DNA of 64,000 nt from Ophiodon elongatus. Taxonomy: Eukaryota; Chordata; Actinopteri; Perciformes; Hexagrammidae. Positions 12,567 to 23,332 of this stretch are shown here, piece by piece. Numbering within the stretch: the first letter of the stretch is position 1; each line of letters starts with the position of its first letter. Where the stretch lies: NCBI GenBank assembly GCA_016806645.1, contig JACSYO010000016.1:1-64000 (forward strand). The letters run 5' to 3'. The notes beneath the pieces are model-generated. The model was not told where the DNA came from, searched no databases, and was given only the letters and a program-made list of their open reading frames with translations. The position numbers and the translations under genes are program-made.

Positions 12567-12711
12567 GGAGACTATGGGCAGTCCCATAAGTTCTGTGCAT
12601 CAGATGGCCATCCACCGGACTTCTACAGTTACAGCAGAACAATCCTTGTGCACTTCAAATCTGACACCTTCATGACAGGAAATGGCCTGAGTTTCACCTA
12701 TCAGATCGCCA
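12567..12711 (+). CDS. cubn: Cubilin, exon completing a CUB domain
   Basis: The acceptor TTTCCAG precedes GGA GAC TAT; the exon runs in phase 0 to a phase-1 end before GTACGT. It encodes GDYGQSHKFCASDG, with the fourth CUB cysteine, and the closing strands ILVHFKSDTFMTGNGLSF. Here the usual FCG is FCA and the acidic residues of the calcium loop are less obvious than in the other domains, so calcium binding by this CUB may be weaker (inference). It joins in frame with the exons at 11381 and 12949. Confidence 0.84.
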
Positions 12712-12948
12712 GTACGTACCTTTTGTAAAGCTGCGACAAGTAGAGTCAATTCTACTTACCTCAAACAACTCAGGGCTTTAAATGTATGTATATCACTGAC
12801 ATGTGCAAATTTGGTTTAAATAAAGAGGATGTTTATTATATACATTCTAAAAGGAAGTCCCAATAAAAAGTGCACAGCAGGTTTTGAAATGATGGGCATG
12901 ATGGGTACTGAGGGAACTTGCTCTGACTGTGCTGGTGGTGATTTGCAG

Positions 12949-13130
12949 GCTGTAGCCGGACCTATGAACAGGAATATGGCTACCTGAAGAGTCCAGGCTG
13001 GCCTGACGTCTACCCCCACAACATGGACTGCACCATCATCCTGAAGGCCCCACAGAACAGCTACATCTCCTTCTTCTTTAACAATCTGGATGTGGAGAGC
13101 CACAGCCAGTGTGAATTTGACTACCTGGAG
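12949..13130 (+). CDS. cubn: Cubilin, exon with first half of the next CUB domain
   Basis: Starts in phase 1 after acceptor GATTTGCAG and gives S-CSRTYEQEYGYLKSPGWP, then HNMDCTI with the second cysteine, the ISFFFNNLDVESHSQC strand with the third, and DYLE at its end; donor GAG|GTAAAA. All features of a CUB N-terminal half are present, and the D of FDYLE is the expected calcium ligand. There is no start codon inside, so it is easily missed by simple ORF calls. Confidence 0.86.
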
Positions 13131-13977
13131 GTAAAACAACTACAAACATGCAGAGACATACTTGTATAAAATAAGTATATTTGCCATATCAACTTATAAT
13201 ATGGCATATGTATGAACAATCACATATAGAATAATCAAGGATTTGTTTTAAGTGAAACTTTGGTGGTTTTTAAATTGGACCCCATTTTCACATATTTTTG
13301 TGTCTAAGTGTCTAATGGGGACAGCAATTTTTGAAGTTGTTCCAGTATTGACGGAGAACAATGTAACTGGCGTCAGTGTAACAATAGCAGTGCTTGCTTT
13401 GGCTCAGATTGTTATTATAAGTGTCTGACAAAGTTATTATAGGGTTACCTTGCACGGCAGCTGGATTAAAAAAATCTGGATACAAAAATCCATTTCATCA
13501 GGCAAGTAATGTGTTTGTGAGCGGTAAGCCAGAGCACGGACCAATCAGCTCTCAGAGAGTTCTGTGCAACAAACCTTTACCTATCACTTGATCGGGTCTG
13601 TTTATACGTCCAAGTTTGGTTGTGAGATGTGAATATGGGGCAGCAACAGGTCCCACTCTGTCCAGCGTTCTTCTTCTGTGGGCGGAGCCTCACAGCTCCA
13701 CAGGAACACCAGCAGTCTGCAGACCTGCTTCAGCCTCCTCTGTCTGTTGCCTCTCTCTCCTTGTGTAGGAACTCTTCATCCGTATACTCTGGCTCGAATA
13801 AATACCTATTTAAAGACCTCATCCACATTTTCAAAATGCTTATGCTTATTTACTATTTCTATCTCCACCATAAGGCCAAGCGTATGTGGACAGGGATGTC
13901 GTGCACATGACATGTGTGCTGTCTGACCCTTCTGTCTGTGATGTGTCAGTAAATCCCAACCCTCTGTTGTCTCTCAG
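13131..13977 (+). other. cubn intron, no other feature seen
   Basis: Phase-0 intron between the two halves of one CUB domain. Two overlapping open frames near 13629-13926 have no recognisable domain. It ends in the acceptor TTGTCTCTCAG before 13978. Confidence 0.6.
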
Positions 13978-14143
13978 ATGCGTAATGGCAGTACAGCGGA
14001 CTCACCACTGATTGGTCGGTTCTGTGGCAACACCTTGCCCAGCCCCATCTTCCCACAATCCAACCTGCTCTACCTACGCTTCAAGAGTGATTTTTCCATG
14101 GCCCGCGATGGCTTTGAGGCCACATGGACGTCCTCCCCTCACG
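13978..14143 (+). CDS. cubn: Cubilin, exon completing that CUB domain
   Basis: Starts in phase 0 directly after CTCTCAG and encodes MRNGSTADSPLIGRFCG (calcium-loop segment and fourth cysteine), then LLYLRFKSDFSMARDGF and ATWTSSPH. The donor is GTCAGA at 14144, weaker than the other donors, and the exon ends in phase 1, joining to 15269. The first codon is ATG by coincidence; this is an internal exon, not a translation start. Confidence 0.86.
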
Positions 14144-15268
14144 GTCAGAGCTCAACTGTTTAAACACATAATTTCAAACCAGGTTCCATGAAACATGGAG
14201 AGCTTCCAGGTTTCCATTCCAACTAAAGACTAAAACAGTTGCTGTCACTAATTCATGCATGACAATTCTTAATTTCCAGATTTATAATACATCAAAAACA
14301 ACACAGAAACACTAACAGGGCAGGATACACCACACTATAGCCTCTCCCACCCACCTGCACACACAGAGCTATACAACAAATAGAAAATGGTGACGGCCTA
14401 GTTCAGGCACACGCACCTGACCGGCGACTCAACAACAGGTCACTTTCCCAGCTTCCCTTCATCAGGACCAGGATCAGGGTAGAGAGTGCACAATCCCCCT
14501 TTTAAAGCCATCTGAAACCAGACAGTTCACTTCCTGGGGGATGGACCCATCAAGATCCAAAAGGGATATGAAAAAACAAGTGTATTCAGGGTGCTACAGT
14601 ATTCAGCAGCATAGGAATGGTCACCATGGCACTTTATTCAAAGCTGAAACAATTCGACTCAAAGAGCCTGAGTGGCCTCTGCCCAGAACCTGAAGAACCA
14701 AGGCTGCTGGCTCCATAGTTAACAAGATGAAAGAATGCCTCTTAAACTTAAAATGGTGAGTGAAATCTATTGTATGGATAAGTCAGGTCCCACCATGGTG
14801 TTACAAAACCACAAAACCTGAGGCTTTCATTGTGGACATTCAAAGCTCTCATACATTCAAATAATACAGAAAGAAACATGAACTTCCTTCATAACTTACC
14901 TCTATAATAATAATAAAAATAACTTTATTTATATAGCACCTTTCAAAAACAATATTACAAAGTGCTTTGCATTAAAAACATGATATGAAATGAGAAAGAT
15001 TTTTCTTTTCTTTTCTATGAATGGTCAAATTTGAGGCAGCCAAAGCCAAAATGTCAAAATGTCCAGACTTTCTGTCCCTAGTATGAGCTCCCAACACACT
15101 GGATCCCACATGTATTATGTGTCTGTCATTAGACCTGGTCTACTTGCAATCACCAGTGTTTTTCCAATTCCAAACCACATACAGTAGATATTGTTCCAGA
15201 CGTTCTGTTTGCTTCCCCCGTTTGTCTTTAAGCTGAAGCACCTTTTGTTTCATATGTTTGTGTACTAG
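14144..15268 (+). other. cubn intron
   Basis: Phase-1 intron between CUB domains. It contains a LINE/SINE-type tail with (ATA)n at 14904-14990; nothing else was recognised. It ends in the acceptor TGTGTACTAG. Confidence 0.6.
14904..14990 (-). repeat. Retroposon-type 3' tail with (ATT)n
   Basis: On the + strand an (ATA)n run is followed by TTTATTTATATAGCACCTTTC and ACAAAGTGCTTTGCATTA. The same arrangement occurs at 57289-57400, so these are two copies of one dispersed family. Reading from the - strand the trinucleotide run is the tail, as expected for a retroposon. Confidence 0.55.
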
Positions 15269-15504
15269 GTTGCGGTGGTACTCTGTATGGAGACCATGGC
15301 TCATTCTCGAGTCCCAACTACCCAGGCACCTATCCCAACAGTACCCGCTGTGAATGGGGCATCATGGCACCCAGAGGTCGTGTGGTGACCATCACCTTTG
15401 CCCAGATCAGTATTGATGACCCTGGAGATTGCCAAAACAACTTCTTGAAGGTGTATGATGGCCCAGACACCTCCTCACTGCCTGCTGGACCATACTGTGG
15501 AGTG
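15269..15504 (+). CDS. cubn: Cubilin, most of the last CUB domain
   Basis: Phase-1 start after acceptor TACTAG gives G-CGGTLYGDHGSFSSPNYP, then NSTRCEW (second cysteine), ITFAQISIDDPGDC (third) and KVYDGPDTSSLPAGPYCG with the calcium-loop YDG and fourth cysteine. Unlike the two preceding domains, all four cysteines lie in one exon, and the split comes after CGV with donor GTG|GTATGT. It joins in phase 0 with the terminal exon 3.5 kb downstream across a transposon-laden intron. Confidence 0.87.
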
Positions 15505-16105
15505 GTATGTAACCCTAGAAAGCAGTCACTACTTCCCCAGTAATGCAAATGTAGGCCCAATATGCACAGGACCAGTATTACCTGGGAGCCTCTAGTAATC
15601 TATCATAATTATAGAAGTCGTCTGTGATCTTAATCCCGCATGAATCTGCCACGTCCATAATTTGTCCAGTAAAAAATCTGCCACAAATTCTGCCATATTT
15701 TGCCAAATACAGAGGTCATATGATAATTTAAGTTCCGTGCAAACCTCAGTGATTTGAGTCAGGGGGTTTCTTCTGTGAGGTTTTCGTTTTCTCTGTGCTT
15801 TTCTTCTGCCTCTTTCATGGTCGGGAACTATGGAGGCTGGGTGTGCAACAATTATAGATGAAGATTTTGACAGCATCTTGTGTGCGAATTCAGAAGGGTT
15901 AGGGTTACAAGTATTGAACTCCTTTTAGGAATAACTGACAACTGATTTTAGGAATGTGTGTGTGACAGAGTAGCCCGTGAAGTCAGCAGTAGTTTTAGAA
16001 AACAGCTGATTAACATAAAATAGTAACAGAGTAGACATCAGTGTCAGGTATCAGGGATGTGAGTGAGGTGCTGTGCTTCCCTGTGTATTTCTCAGCCCTA
16101 TACAG

Positions 16106-18872
16106 CAGTGATTCTCAACTGGTGGGTTGCGACCCAAATGTGGGTCAAGGACCCGTTTTCAGTGGGCAAAAAAAAAAGTCATGAAAAAAATCCTGTGGTT
16201 TTATTTTGAAGGGGATGTTTTCAGGAGCATTGCTGCTACGCTTCAACCACGACTCCATTGTTTGAGTTCTCAAGGTGGCAGTGATTGACATGATGACAGG
16301 TGGCGAGGTTGGGTCAAACCATCCTGGTATGGGGGAGACTCTGGCTTTTTAGGATAATGAAATTGAATGGCCTACTGAATACAAAATGCAGTTTATGAAC
16401 TGACACTTATATTTAATTGAATATTTATTAAATAACTATTTTTAAAGGATTTATTAATGGATGCTAATTTTAAATATATATTTTTTAAATCTCACTTACC
16501 CCCATTTGAGAACCACTGTGCTAATAGACACCCGCCATTTCACAGCATAGAAGAACACCCGCAAAGTTTGCTTTCATATACTAATTGAGCATGGCGAAAC
16601 GCAAGTACGACACCGACTACATGAGATGTAGATTTTCTTACATTGAGGACAAAAGAGGGCTAAAACCTCAGTGTGTTTGGTGCAGCGAGGTTCTGGCACA
16701 AGCTGTGAAAGCTAAAGCTGCATTTAGAAACAAAACACCCGTCTCTCAAAGATAAACCTGTTGAGTACTTTCAAAGACGACTTCAAGACCTGAGGACATC
16801 ACAAAAGTGTCTTACTTCTTCCTGCTCGAAGCAAGAACAGGCACTCTGTGCATCTTACCAGGCTAAGTTAAAGAAGGCCCACACCATCGTAGAGGACCTG
16901 CTCTTACCTGCAGCCATGGACATGGTGAGAGAGGTGTTGGGTCAATGACACGATAAGTAGGCGAATTGAAGACATGTCGGATGACATCAAACAACAGACC
17001 ACAGCTCCAATTAAGGCAAGTGGTCATTTCACATTACAAATGGACGAATCTACAGACACAACAAACAAAGCAGTTTTACTCGTTTACGTGAAACATGCGT
17101 GGGAAGGGGACTTACAGGAACAATTTCTCTGCTCAAGAGAGCTCCCTACTACTACGACTGCAGAGCACATCTTCAGCTCCGTGGACTTGTATTTGAGTTC
17201 AGTGGGCCTCAGCTGGGACACGTGCATCGGTATGACAACTGATGGCGCTGCCTGCATGACGGGACAACACTCAGGGGTCGTGAGGACAATACTTGAGAAA
17301 GCTCCGAAAGCAACTTGGCACCATTGTGTTTTGCATGGAGAGGCCCTGGCAGCAAAGGATATGCTACCAGTGCTTCATGGAACATTAAAAGATGTCATCC
17401 AAGTGGTAGACTACACATTAAACGAAGTGCAGAGAACAAAACTGTGCCAAGATCTTGGTAGTGAGCATGTACCGGTGTTTTATGTCTGCTGGCATTCGAG
17501 GGGAAAGGTACTGTCCCGTTGTTATGAACTACGAGCTGAAATCACAGCCTTTCTGGCCCAGAACAATTGGCCTCTTGCAGTCCTGTTTAGCAACAGTGTG
17601 TGGCTCGCACACGTCGCTTACCTCGCTGCTGTGTTTGAACAATTAAACACATTAAATGTGTCTATGCAGGGGAGGGGGAACAATATTTTTGAACAATACG
17701 ATAAAATCGATGCTTTCAAAAAAAAGATCTCCATGTGGGCAAGTCATGTTTCTAAAAAGTGACAGGACATGTTGCCCAATGCCTGTCATGAGGGACAGCA
17801 ACTGGACACGGCAAGAAAACAATCACGACAATCTGAATAAACTTCTGGAGCGGTTTAATGACTACTTTCCCGAGAAACAGAGGGATGACAACTGGATATG
17901 TGACCCCTTTGGAATCAACATAGAAAGCGTCACGTTGCCAAGCAACGAAGAGAGTCAGCTGGTGGAGCTGTCATGTGACCGCACACTGAAAAAATAAATT
18001 CACGGAGGTAAGCCTCTCCCAGTTCTGGTGCAGCCATGTGATGAGCGAGTATCCTTCCCCTGCCACTCGAGCAGCAACAACCCTCCTACCATTCAGCACT
18101 AGCTCTCTGTGGGTGTGGCTTCTCAGCTCTGGATCAGCTGAAGACTAAACACTGAGATAGACTGGACATTGAGCGTGACCTCAGAGTTGCCTTGTCGACT
18201 ACAACTCCAGACTTTGAGACTCTTGTCAGGAGCAAAAAACATCCCCAGTTCTCCCATTATTAATTCATTATTAATTAAGTGAGTGCTGCTGAATTTTCTT
18301 CAAAGCACAATGTTTTTCAGTATTTACATACTTAAGAAAAGTTAATTGTGTATACTTGAATCTTTTTGAATTGCACTTTTTCTTTAATTTATTTTGAGTT
18401 TGTGGATAAAAGCTGCTACTCAAGACACTGGATGTTTTCCAGAGTGCAGTGTTGGTTGTCATAGAGTCAGTGAGTGAGTATTCTCAGCTAAAGTTACATC
18501 ATTTGAATCTTTTTGAAACTACTTCTCAGTAGTTGGACTTTTTTATTTCATGTTTGTGCATGAAAACACTGTTGAGTCTGTTTAAAAAAAGGCTGAAGTT
18601 ACTGAATTGTTATGTATGTTGTATTACCTTGTGTCCTTAAGATGCACTTTGTTTTTTAATCAAAATGCGGCTAATTGAGTGTAAAAGGGAATATGTCTGA
18701 CTTGTTTTTCTTGTGTTGGCATACTGTCATATTCTGTACTATCTCATGTTCAAACTGCATCATCTTTTCAGTAAATAAATTTGAGAAGTTGAAAATGTTC
18801 CTCGATTTGGGTGGCGGCTTCTCATTAAGGGGTGATGGTGGGGCCCGCAGCCCGACCAGTTGATAACCCCTG
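16106..18872 (+). mobile_element. hAT DNA transposon, decayed (ZBED/Buster-like)
   Basis: The 5' end starts CAGTGATTCTCAACTGGTGG; the inverted 3' end reads CAGGGGTTATCAACTGGTCG, followed in both by a G/T-rich GGTTGCG / GGCTGCG segment. The element is flanked by 8-bp near-identical duplications, CTATACAG (16098-16105) and GTATACAG (18873-18880), which fit the hAT target pattern nTnnnnAn. It is 2767 bp and carries a broken transposase gene. The insertion lies in the sense direction in the last cubn intron. Stops and frameshifts make it non-autonomous. Confidence 0.88.
16594..18262 (+). pseudogene. hAT transposase pseudogene (ZBED5-like)
   Basis: The start at 16594 reads MAKRKYDTDYMRCRFSYIED with a QCVWCSEVL zinc-finger-like (BED) pair, then is cut by a frameshift and stop. 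The longest intact piece, 16974-17762, has the catalytic-core phrases FTLQMDESTDT, MTTDGAACMTG and HHCVLHGEAL, typical of the hAT fold. The frame then shifts (17763-17997) with NWICDPFGINIE. The C-terminal dimerisation segment is visible at about 18114-18262 (FSALDQLKTKH, stop, DRLDIERDLRVALS). Vertebrate genomes hold domesticated ZBED genes of this type, but the breaks, TIRs and target duplication show this copy is a dead transposon. Confidence 0.85.
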
Positions 18873-18976
18873 GTATACAGTCTACATATCTCTGAGAATG
18901 AATTCAGTCAGGACGATGACTGAGTTTGAATATATAAGGATGTTATTTGTTTCTGCTCTCTGTGTTGTTTGTTCAG

Positions 18977-19084
18977 GAAACCAACATCGCTCCGTTCACA
19001 GCCTCCTCCCATCAAGTCTACATTGTTTTCCAAGCCCAGTACGCCAGCCTCCCTTCAGGTTTCAGACTCACCTGGAGCAGCTGA
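18977..19084 (+). CDS. cubn: Cubilin, terminal coding exon and stop
   Basis: Phase-0 exon of 35 codons plus TGA (19082-19084). It encodes ETNIAPFTASSHQVYIVFQ followed by AQYASLPSGFRLTWSS, the last strands of a CUB domain, and then stops. Ending directly after a CUB domain, without a membrane segment, cytoplasmic tail or other module, is the cubilin arrangement; the protein is held at the membrane by amnionless. An alternative frame across this exon is open but lacks CUB features. Confidence 0.86.
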   Translation, partial: ETNIAPFTASSHQVYIVFQAQYASLPSGFRLTWSS

Positions 19085-19228
19085 AAGAAGCTTCTTCAAA
19101 GCCCTTGAAGACTCGCAGACAGTTGCTGAAAAATGTCTTAATCACTTTTTAAACCTGCTTTGCATTTATTTTTTAACCAAACCAATGTAATTGTAATAAT
19201 AATAATAAATCTATATTGATATAACATT
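19085..19228 (+). other. cubn 3' UTR with poly(A) signal
   Basis: A short AT-rich 3' UTR follows the stop. The hexamer AATAAA at 19204-19209, at the end of an (AAT)n run, is the best poly(A) signal; cleavage is expected 10-30 bp later, so the end given is approximate. Confidence 0.6.
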
Positions 19229-19717
19229 TACATGATTTGTCATTCGTCCTTTCAGATGCACTTTGAACCACTGACCTGCTGGTGCGCTAAACGTCAGTGT
19301 ATCAAGACAATACAGGCCCAAATCCTTGACTAAAGCAAGTCTACAATCAGCTATTAACATTTTAGTCGCACCTTAAACTCATCTTCTTCTTAAGAAAGAA
19401 TAACGTACTACTATTTGAAGTATTTTACATTCTAAGTGAACACTAATGAAGGACTAGAAAATGCATTTCCTGCTGAAAATCCATTGAAATGCTGAAAGCT
19501 GAAATATTTGAAAAAATAGCTGAAAATCCAAAAAAGGGAAACTACCTGCTGAAAAGTGTTGAAGCCCAAAAGCATTGAACTGAACTGATGAAAATCCTTG
19601 TAGTTGAAATGTATAACTGGAAAAGTTTGAAGCAAAACTGCATCATCTAAAGAATCCAATAGATGAATTACAATCCAGGAAAAGATGGAAACTAAATGAT
19701 TTTACTGTCACATTAAT
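19229..19717. other. No gene seen; degenerate GCTGAAA repeats
   Basis: Between about 19460 and 19640 the word GCTGAAA and its variants (TGCTGAAAATCC, AGCTGAAAATCC, CCTGCTGAAAAG) recur at irregular spacing, a degenerate satellite-like stretch. No coding feature was recognised. Confidence 0.5.
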
Positions 19718-20022
19718 AGTAGTAAAAGTAGTAGTAGTAGTAATTGTAATAGCAGTAGTAGCAATATTAATAGTAGTATTGGTTGTAGCAGAAATAGCAT
19801 TTGCAGTAGAAGTAGTAGTTGTAGTAGTATTGTTAGTAGAAATATTATTAGTAGTAGAAGTATTAGTACCATTAGAAGAAGTAGTAATAGTAGTAGTAGT
19901 AGTGGTAGTTGTAGGAGTAGTAGTAGTAAGCAACAGCAAATGTTCTAGTAGAAGTAGTAGCAGCAGTAGTAGTAGTAGTACTAGAAATATTAGCAGCAGT
20001 AGTCACAGTATTAGTAAGAGCA
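19718..20022. repeat. Interrupted (AGT)n trinucleotide repeat
   Basis: About 300 bp dominated by AGT/GTA triplets with frequent point variants. Open frames on both strands (poly-Val/Ser one way, poly-Thr the other) come from the triplet period and are not genes. Confidence 0.92.
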
Positions 20023-20300
20023 TTAAGTATTATATTATTTGATATCCTATCAAACTTCCCAGAAAACGGCCCTCCGCTTATCCTTCTGGGTGACCTCAAC
20101 ATCCAGACAGAGAAGTCATCTGACCTATTACTGTTACTGTCTTCCTTTGCTCTCTCACTCAGTCCTTCTCCTCCTACTCACAAAGCAGGCAACCACCTTT
20201 ACTATATCTTCACCAGAAACTGCTCAACATCCAACCTCTCTGTAACCCCACTTCATGTCTCTGACCACTTCTTTATCTCTTACTCTCTCTGGGACTGACA

Positions 20301-21139
20301 ACATCATCTATACAACCCTACCACATGATCTATACAACCCTACCACATCATCTATACAACCCTACCACACCATCTATACAACCCTACCACATCATCTATA
20401 CAACCCTACCACACCATCTATACAACCCTACCACAACAACCCTACCACATCATCTATACAACCCTACCACATCTATACAACACTACCACATCATCTATAC
20501 AACCCTACCACATCATCTATATAACCCTACCACATCATCTATATAACCCTACCGCATCATCTATACAACCCTACCGCATCATCTATACAACCCTACCGCA
20601 TCATCTATACAACCCTACCGCATCATCTATACAACCCTACCGCATCATCTATACAACCCTACCACACCATCTATACAACCCTACCACACCATCTATACAA
20701 CCCTACCACACCATCTATACAACCCTACCACATCATCTATACAACCCTACCACATCATCTATACAACCCTACCACACCATCTATACAACCCTACCACATC
20801 ATCTATACAACCCTACCACAGCTATACAACGCTACCGCATCATCTATACAACCCTACCACATCTATACAACCCTACCACATCATCTATACAACCCTACCA
20901 CACCATCTATACAACCCTACCACATCATCTATACAACCCTACCACATCATCTATACAACCCTACCACATCTATACAACTCTACTACATCATCTATACAAC
21001 CCTACCACACCATCTATACAACCCTACCACATCTATACAACCCTACCACATCATCTATACAACCCTACCACACTATCTATACAACCCTACCACACCATCT
21101 ATACAACCCTACTACACCATCTATACAACCCTACCACAT
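20301..21139. repeat. 22-bp minisatellite inside a LINE
   Basis: About 38 units close to ACATCATCTATACAACCCTA plus CC, with variants (CACCATC, CGCATC) and some short units of about 18 bp. The array starts exactly where the LINE endonuclease sequence reads GACAACATCATCTAT, so the seed unit was probably LINE sequence. Confidence 0.95.
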
Positions 21140-21292
21140 CAACAGACTCTGTACCTGTCTGTCGCAACATTCGCTCCCTCTCTCCCTCCTCTCTGGCGTC
21201 CTCTGTTTTATCAGCCCTCCTTTCTACTAACTCCTTCTGACTCTTGCATCCTAACTGCCACAGACACTCTCCTTTTTACTCTGTCTTCCTCT

Positions 21293-22320
21293 CTTTTTAT
21301 TTATTTATTTAAACCTTTATTTAACCAGGAGAGTCCCATTGAGATTAAAAATATCTTTTTCGAGGGAGACCTGGCCAAGACAGGCAGCAACATAAGAAAC
21401 ACATAGTTAGACAGAAAACACAGAACAAGACAAGTTAAAAGAAACTAAAAGTTAAGAGACATTGACATAACCGAGTTACTTAAAGAAACATTTACATTTT
21501 AGGGAACCTGCCTCTATTTCTTTCATTTTATATTTAAAAGCAGTAAGTGGTATCAGTTCTTTAAGTTTTAAATTATTCTGCAACATATTCCATGATGAGG
21601 GTGCAGAGTACACAAAAGCCCTTTTTCACCATTTCCCTTCTGACATTTGGGACAGTGTGCATAACGAAGTCGTGAGAACGCAAAGAGTAATGTCCGACAC
21701 TTTTCTGCATGATGAAAACACACAGGTAGTTTGGGAGCAAAAAAAAGATTTCCTTATAAATGAAGGTGTACCAATGACAGAGCCTACGGGTGGCCAAAGC
21801 AGGCCATCCTACCCAAGAGTATAACTCACAGTGGTGGAGTCAGAGCTTTACAATTGGTAATGAACCACAGTGATGCATGGTAAGCTGTGTCCACTATACG
21901 AAGACAGTTAACAGAGGCATGCATATAAAGAAGATCACCATAGTCCAACACAGGTAAAAAAAAGTAGCAGCAACTATTTTTTACATTAGTTGAGAAGCAC
22001 AGCTTATTTCGAAAATAAAAACCCAGTTTTAACCTCAACTTTTTCACCAGGTACTGCACATGTGGCTTAAAAGTGAGGGAGTCATCAATCAAAATACCCA
22101 GATATTTCTAAGAGTCAACAACCTCTAATTCACTTCCTTCAAGAGTGACCACCGAAGGGATATTCTGTGGCCTACTCTGACAGTTTGAAAACAACATAAG
22201 TTTTGTCTTATCCGTATTTAGAACAAGTTTCAGTTGAAACTTTTATTTTGAACAACATTAAAAGCTTTTTGCAAGAGATCAATTGCCTGCACAAGAGTTG
22301 TCGCACAGCAATATATCACA
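21293..22320 (-). mobile_element. CR1/L2-like LINE, C-terminal RT fragment
   Basis: On the - strand, an open piece at 21826-22092 reads MIDDSLTFKPHVQYLVKKLR and later LPVLDYGDLLYMHAS, matching the region after the RT catalytic core in CR1/L2-type LINEs. Just upstream (about 22130-22240) decayed coding for the preceding KTKLMLF... part is visible. The 3' end (+ strand TTTATTTATTTAAACCTTTA at about 21297) is a familiar AT-rich tail. It is inserted, in reverse, into the larger + strand LINE. Confidence 0.75.
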
Positions 22321-23186
22321 GTGTCACTCTTTCTCTCTGTCCTCTTAGGACCCGACAGGTCCGAGTCCTCCCCGGCTACGTGGCTGTCTGACTCGGTGCG
22401 TGCTGAGACAGCCACTATGCAAGCATCAGAAAGGAAATGGGGAAAATCTAAACACCCTGACGACCTGCTCGCTTATCAATCTCTTCTCTCCTTTTTCTCT
22501 GTCTCTATTTCTGCAGCCAAACAATCTTTCTACCAAACCAGAATTCAATCTTCATTTTCTAACCCCAAAAAACTCTTCTCTATCTTCTCCAGCCTCCTTG
22601 ACCCCCCCCCGCCCCCCTCAGTCCCCCTCCTCCTTCCAACCTTCTACCAAGCCACTTTGTCAACTATTTTACAAAGAAGATAGATGACCTACGCTCCTTA
22701 TTTACTAATCCATCTTCTATAACTACATTTCCATCAACTTCATCTTCTGCCCCTTCCTTTTCCTCTTTCACCCCCCTGTCTCCCAATCAAGTTCTTACCT
22801 TGGTTACCTCAGCCCGCCCAACCACCTGCCCCCTTGACCCCATCCCATCTCACATTCTCCAGGCCATTGCTCCTGACCATCTCCCCTTTCTCACCCATTT
22901 TATTAACACCTCCCTCTCAACTGGCTGTTTCCCCAACTCTCTGAAAGAGGCAAGAGTTAACCCTCTCCTGAAGAAACCCACCCTCAACCCGTCTGAAGTA
23001 AACAACTACAGACCCGTCTCTCTTCTTCCCTTTCTTTCCTAAACTCTGGAGCGAGCCATCTTTAATCAACTCTCCTCCTACCTCCACCATAACAACCTTC
23101 TTGACCCCCACCAGTCTGGTTTCAAGGCAGGCCACTCAACAGAGACTGCTCTCCTTACTGTCTCTGAGCAACTTCACACTACCAGA

Positions 23187-23332
23187 GCAGCCTCTCTCTC
23201 CTCTGTCCTTATCCTTCTAGAACAGCCTCTCTCTCCTCTGTCCTTATCCTTCTAGACCAGCCTCTCTCTCTCCTCTGTCCTTATCCTTCTAGAGCAGCCT
23301 CTCTCTCCTCTGTCCTTATCCTTCTAGAGCTT
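23187..23332 (+). repeat. Tandem expansion in the RT of a LINE
   Basis: Four near-identical units of about 36-38 bp built on AGCCTCTCTCTCCTCTGTCC then TTATCCTTCTAG. They sit in the RT domain between the TTRAASLSSVLILL part and the AFNTVNH-like part, and each unit ends in an in-frame stop, so they arose after the LINE died or killed this copy. Confidence 0.85.

Larger units (their letters stand above)
15505..18976 (+). other. Last cubn intron, hosting a hAT element
   Basis: A 3.5-kb phase-0 intron. Its middle is filled by a hAT transposon (16106-18872); the flanks (15505-16097 and 18881-18976) show no other recognisable feature. Acceptor TTTGTTCAG at 18968-18976. Confidence 0.75.

Noticed and set aside
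16974..17762. Domesticated ZBED host gene in the cubn intron
   Set aside because: TIRs, an 8-bp target duplication, stops and frameshifts show a decayed transposon rather than a maintained gene.
19643..20102. Poly-Thr and poly-Val/Ser frames
   Set aside because: They arise from the interrupted (AGT)n trinucleotide repeat.
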